Source: Epiperipatus broadwayi
Lineage: Eukaryota; Onychophora; Udeonychophora; Euonychophora; Peripatidae
Direction: 5' to 3'
Assembly (NCBI GenBank): GCA_028023455.1
Contig: JAQFVV010000143.1
Coordinates: forward strand, 3,165,301 to 3,229,300
DNA: 64,000 nt
The stretch's first letter is position 1. The number at the start of each line of letters is the position of its first letter. Of this stretch, positions 62,080 to 64,000 are shown in pieces. The notes under the pieces are model-generated. The model was not told where the DNA came from. It was given only the letters and a program-made list of their open reading frames with translations, and made no database searches. The position numbers were made by a program, and so were the translations under genes.

Positions 62080-63912
62080 TCAATGTGATTTTTGATATGG
62101 AGATAAACTTTTAACAATTTTAGATAAATCTGTTTTATAAGTGCTACATGCTACTCTTAATATATCAACAAGGTGTGAATTAGTAAGTCTGTTCCTATAT
62201 ACATTCTTAATGTATTTCATTTTCAAATAAGATGATTCACAAAGATATATTGATGCAAACAATGTGGGCAACATTTGTGCACACTTTTTGACAGTTTTAT
62301 ATTTTTCAGGTACTACTTTCCAAAATTCCATATACTGTACTCCTTTCCCACCCTTTTTTCTTTTAAAATGGCTTCCAAATTTGTGTTATTTTTAAATTCA
62401 ACAAATTCTTCAAATAGCTTAACATAATCATGTCCAAAAGCAGCTAATTTTGTAATAGTTATTTTTAATTGCCAAGAATTTTCTATAAATAAGGGACAAT
62501 TCTTAATATTTCTTAAATCTTGAAATCTATTTTTAAATTCTTTCAATAAGGTAGCTACATAATTTGAAATAATTACATAGGTTTCTGAAGAAATGTCATT
62601 ACCATCTTGTTTAGCATTTGTCAATGTTGAAAAATGATGTAGTATTTGGTTTTGTCTCTTGGTAATAAATATTTAGTTTTTCTCCAAATGCAAATACTTT
62701 ATTTGCCATTTGTGAAATAATTTTATTTTCATCTTGCAAACTAATGTTAAGATCACAAAGTTTTTCTGTGGTGTCATATAAAAAAGTTAAAAGATCACTG
62801 TCAAGCTCATTATAAACTTTATTGTTTTCTTGTAAGAATGAAATAATTTCATGATGCAATAAAAAAAACCAATCCAAAATGTTACCTCTTCGTAGCCATC
62901 ACACCAAAGAATGCAATAGTACATCATCATAATTATGATTTATTGCTTCCAAAAGATTTTTAAATTTTCTATGGTTCAATTCTCAGGCTTGAATATAATT
63001 CACAATGTTTATGATGGTTTTCGTCGCAGCATCTACTTTAATGGATATATGTGTCCCAAAGTTTTTCTTGGTGAATTAAACAATGAAATGATAATAAGAG
63101 ATTTATTAGATTGTATTTCTTTTTTAATAGGGAAACAAATTCAATCATTGAAGGACATCCATCAATGCATACAGAATCCAATTTTTTATTTCAATATTCT
63201 TCTCCAGAAAAGTACAAATACTACTGAGAAAATTACTACCTCTAATTTGATCCTTCATAGGAAGAAATTTCAAAAAATCTTCATAAATTGTATTCTGTTC
63301 TGTACAATATCTGATGGAAATGGCACATTGCAATGTTGCTGAAATGTCAGTGCTAGAATCAACAACCAAACTAAAATATTTGCAGTTTTTCAAATCTATT
63401 ATCATGTCAAAAATATGTTTTGCAATATCTTCAATATGTCTAATGCAGGTAGAATCTGGCAATTGTAATTTTTTAATTTTTAATAATATTTGACTTATTA
63501 AATTTATCAAATAATATATTTGAAGTGTTTATGAAACATTCTTTCACAACTTCAGCATCCATACATGTTTTCATATTTTTGTCAAGGGTATAACAAATTT
63601 CATATGTTGCTCATGTCACTGATGCTTATTGTGAGATTGCCACTGACATAACATTTTGTTGTTATTGCAATGATTTCTTGAACAAAGCTAATTTTTCACT
63701 TCTTATGAAAGACCCATGTGTCATTAAACAATTTGTGTTTCGTGGTATAATGTCGATCAATGTTATATTTTTTTTAATGTGACACTTTCTCGACAAATCA
63801 AACACATTGCTGAACCTTTGTTATTTAACACAACAAAATATTCCTCTTTCCAGTTTTGAAATATTCTATTTTTATCCAATAATTTTTGTTTGTTGCTTGA
63901 AGACTTCATTAT
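62080..63912 (-). pseudogene. hAT transposase, GTF2IRD2/ZBED-like, broken
   Basis: The reading starts at ATG 63909-63911. A BED-type zinc finger follows: NWKEEYFVV, AMCLICRES (about 63815-63788) and, after a +1 shift in a run of A, DRHYTTKHK. Downstream, with stops, are VKECFINTSN (about 63550), KYFSLVVDSSTDISA (63385-63340, the family's FSLALDESTD) and FLKFLPMKDQ (about 63270). CLIHQEKLW (about 63100) matches the CIIHQEALC region. Further blocks lie at 62877-62313, and the C-terminal dimerisation domain at 62331-62080 has LFASIYLCESSYLKMKYIKN and YRNRLTNSHLVDILR. The full domain order and expected length (about 610 codons) are present. The upstream end leaves the window and the downstream terminal repeat was not identified. 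Confidence 0.88.
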
Positions 63913-64000
63913 GGTATTTAAATTATAGTTTGATATAAAATACTATGCTTCTGTATTTATACTAATTCATGTATAAAACTCATGTCTCACCTTGCCTTCA

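Noticed and set aside
62935-63342. 135-codon plus-strand open frame
   Set aside because: Antisense to the hAT transposase relic, whose motifs are on the minus strand.

Overview
The window looks like AT-rich nuclear DNA (roughly three quarters A+T by eye) from a non-vertebrate animal. It has spliced genes with long introns, and metazoan transposons in every state of decay: Penelope-like, CR1/Jockey-like and RTE-like LINEs, several hAT elements, a mariner relic and tRNA-derived SINE heads. I cannot fix the lineage. There are no operons, CRISPR arrays or prokaryotic features.

Only two host genes are supported. (1) The 3' end of an SLC35C2-like transporter gene on the + strand. One exon at 15401-15530 and a terminal exon at 41253-41356 match in phase across a 25.7-kb intron that makes up 40% of the window. 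(2) The last coding exon (53600-54741, - strand) of an MGAT4C-like N-acetylglucosaminyltransferase. Both belong to the Golgi glycosylation machinery (a nucleotide-sugar-transporter-family protein and a glycosyltransferase), but they are convergent neighbours and nothing shows co-regulation.

Layout: 1-1.05 kb, broken Penelope-like reverse transcriptase interrupted by a 15-base Illumina adapter remnant; 3-5.7 kb, LINE 3' ends and a repeat carrying a hammerhead ribozyme; 6.1 kb, near-perfect 110-bp-arm palindrome; 11.3 kb, hAT MITE with exact 8-bp target duplication; 14 kb, RTE-like LINE 3' end; 15.4-41.4 kb, SLC35C2 intron with MITEs, palindromes, a mariner relic, SINE heads and CR1/Jockey-like relics; 43.6 kb, second copy of the hammerhead repeat; 44.9-45.8 kb, LINE relic; 46.0-47.0 kb, a tract almost without C on the + strand; 49.6-50.2 kb, a retrozyme-like element; 50.66-53.09 kb, complete but dead ZBED5/FAM200-like hAT; 53.6-54.7 kb, MGAT4C-like exon; 55-61.6 kb, foldback and tandem repeats; 62-64 kb, GTF2IRD2-like hAT running off the window.

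The most interesting thread is the hammerhead ribozymes. The element at 49639-50164 is about 1.25 tandem copies of a 420-nt unit with a complete type I hammerhead core. It is flanked by a 14-15 bp direct repeat, and its 5' end lies within 4 nt of the predicted self-cleavage site. That is the architecture expected of a retrozyme, a small non-autonomous element that moves through self-cleaved circular RNA. A second family (5.26 and 43.7 kb) folds into another hammerhead. Three large inverted repeats (6.2, 36.6 and 57.3 kb) carry decayed hammerhead-like cores in both arms, pointing outward. All structures and counts were worked out by eye from the sequence; no database or folding program was run.
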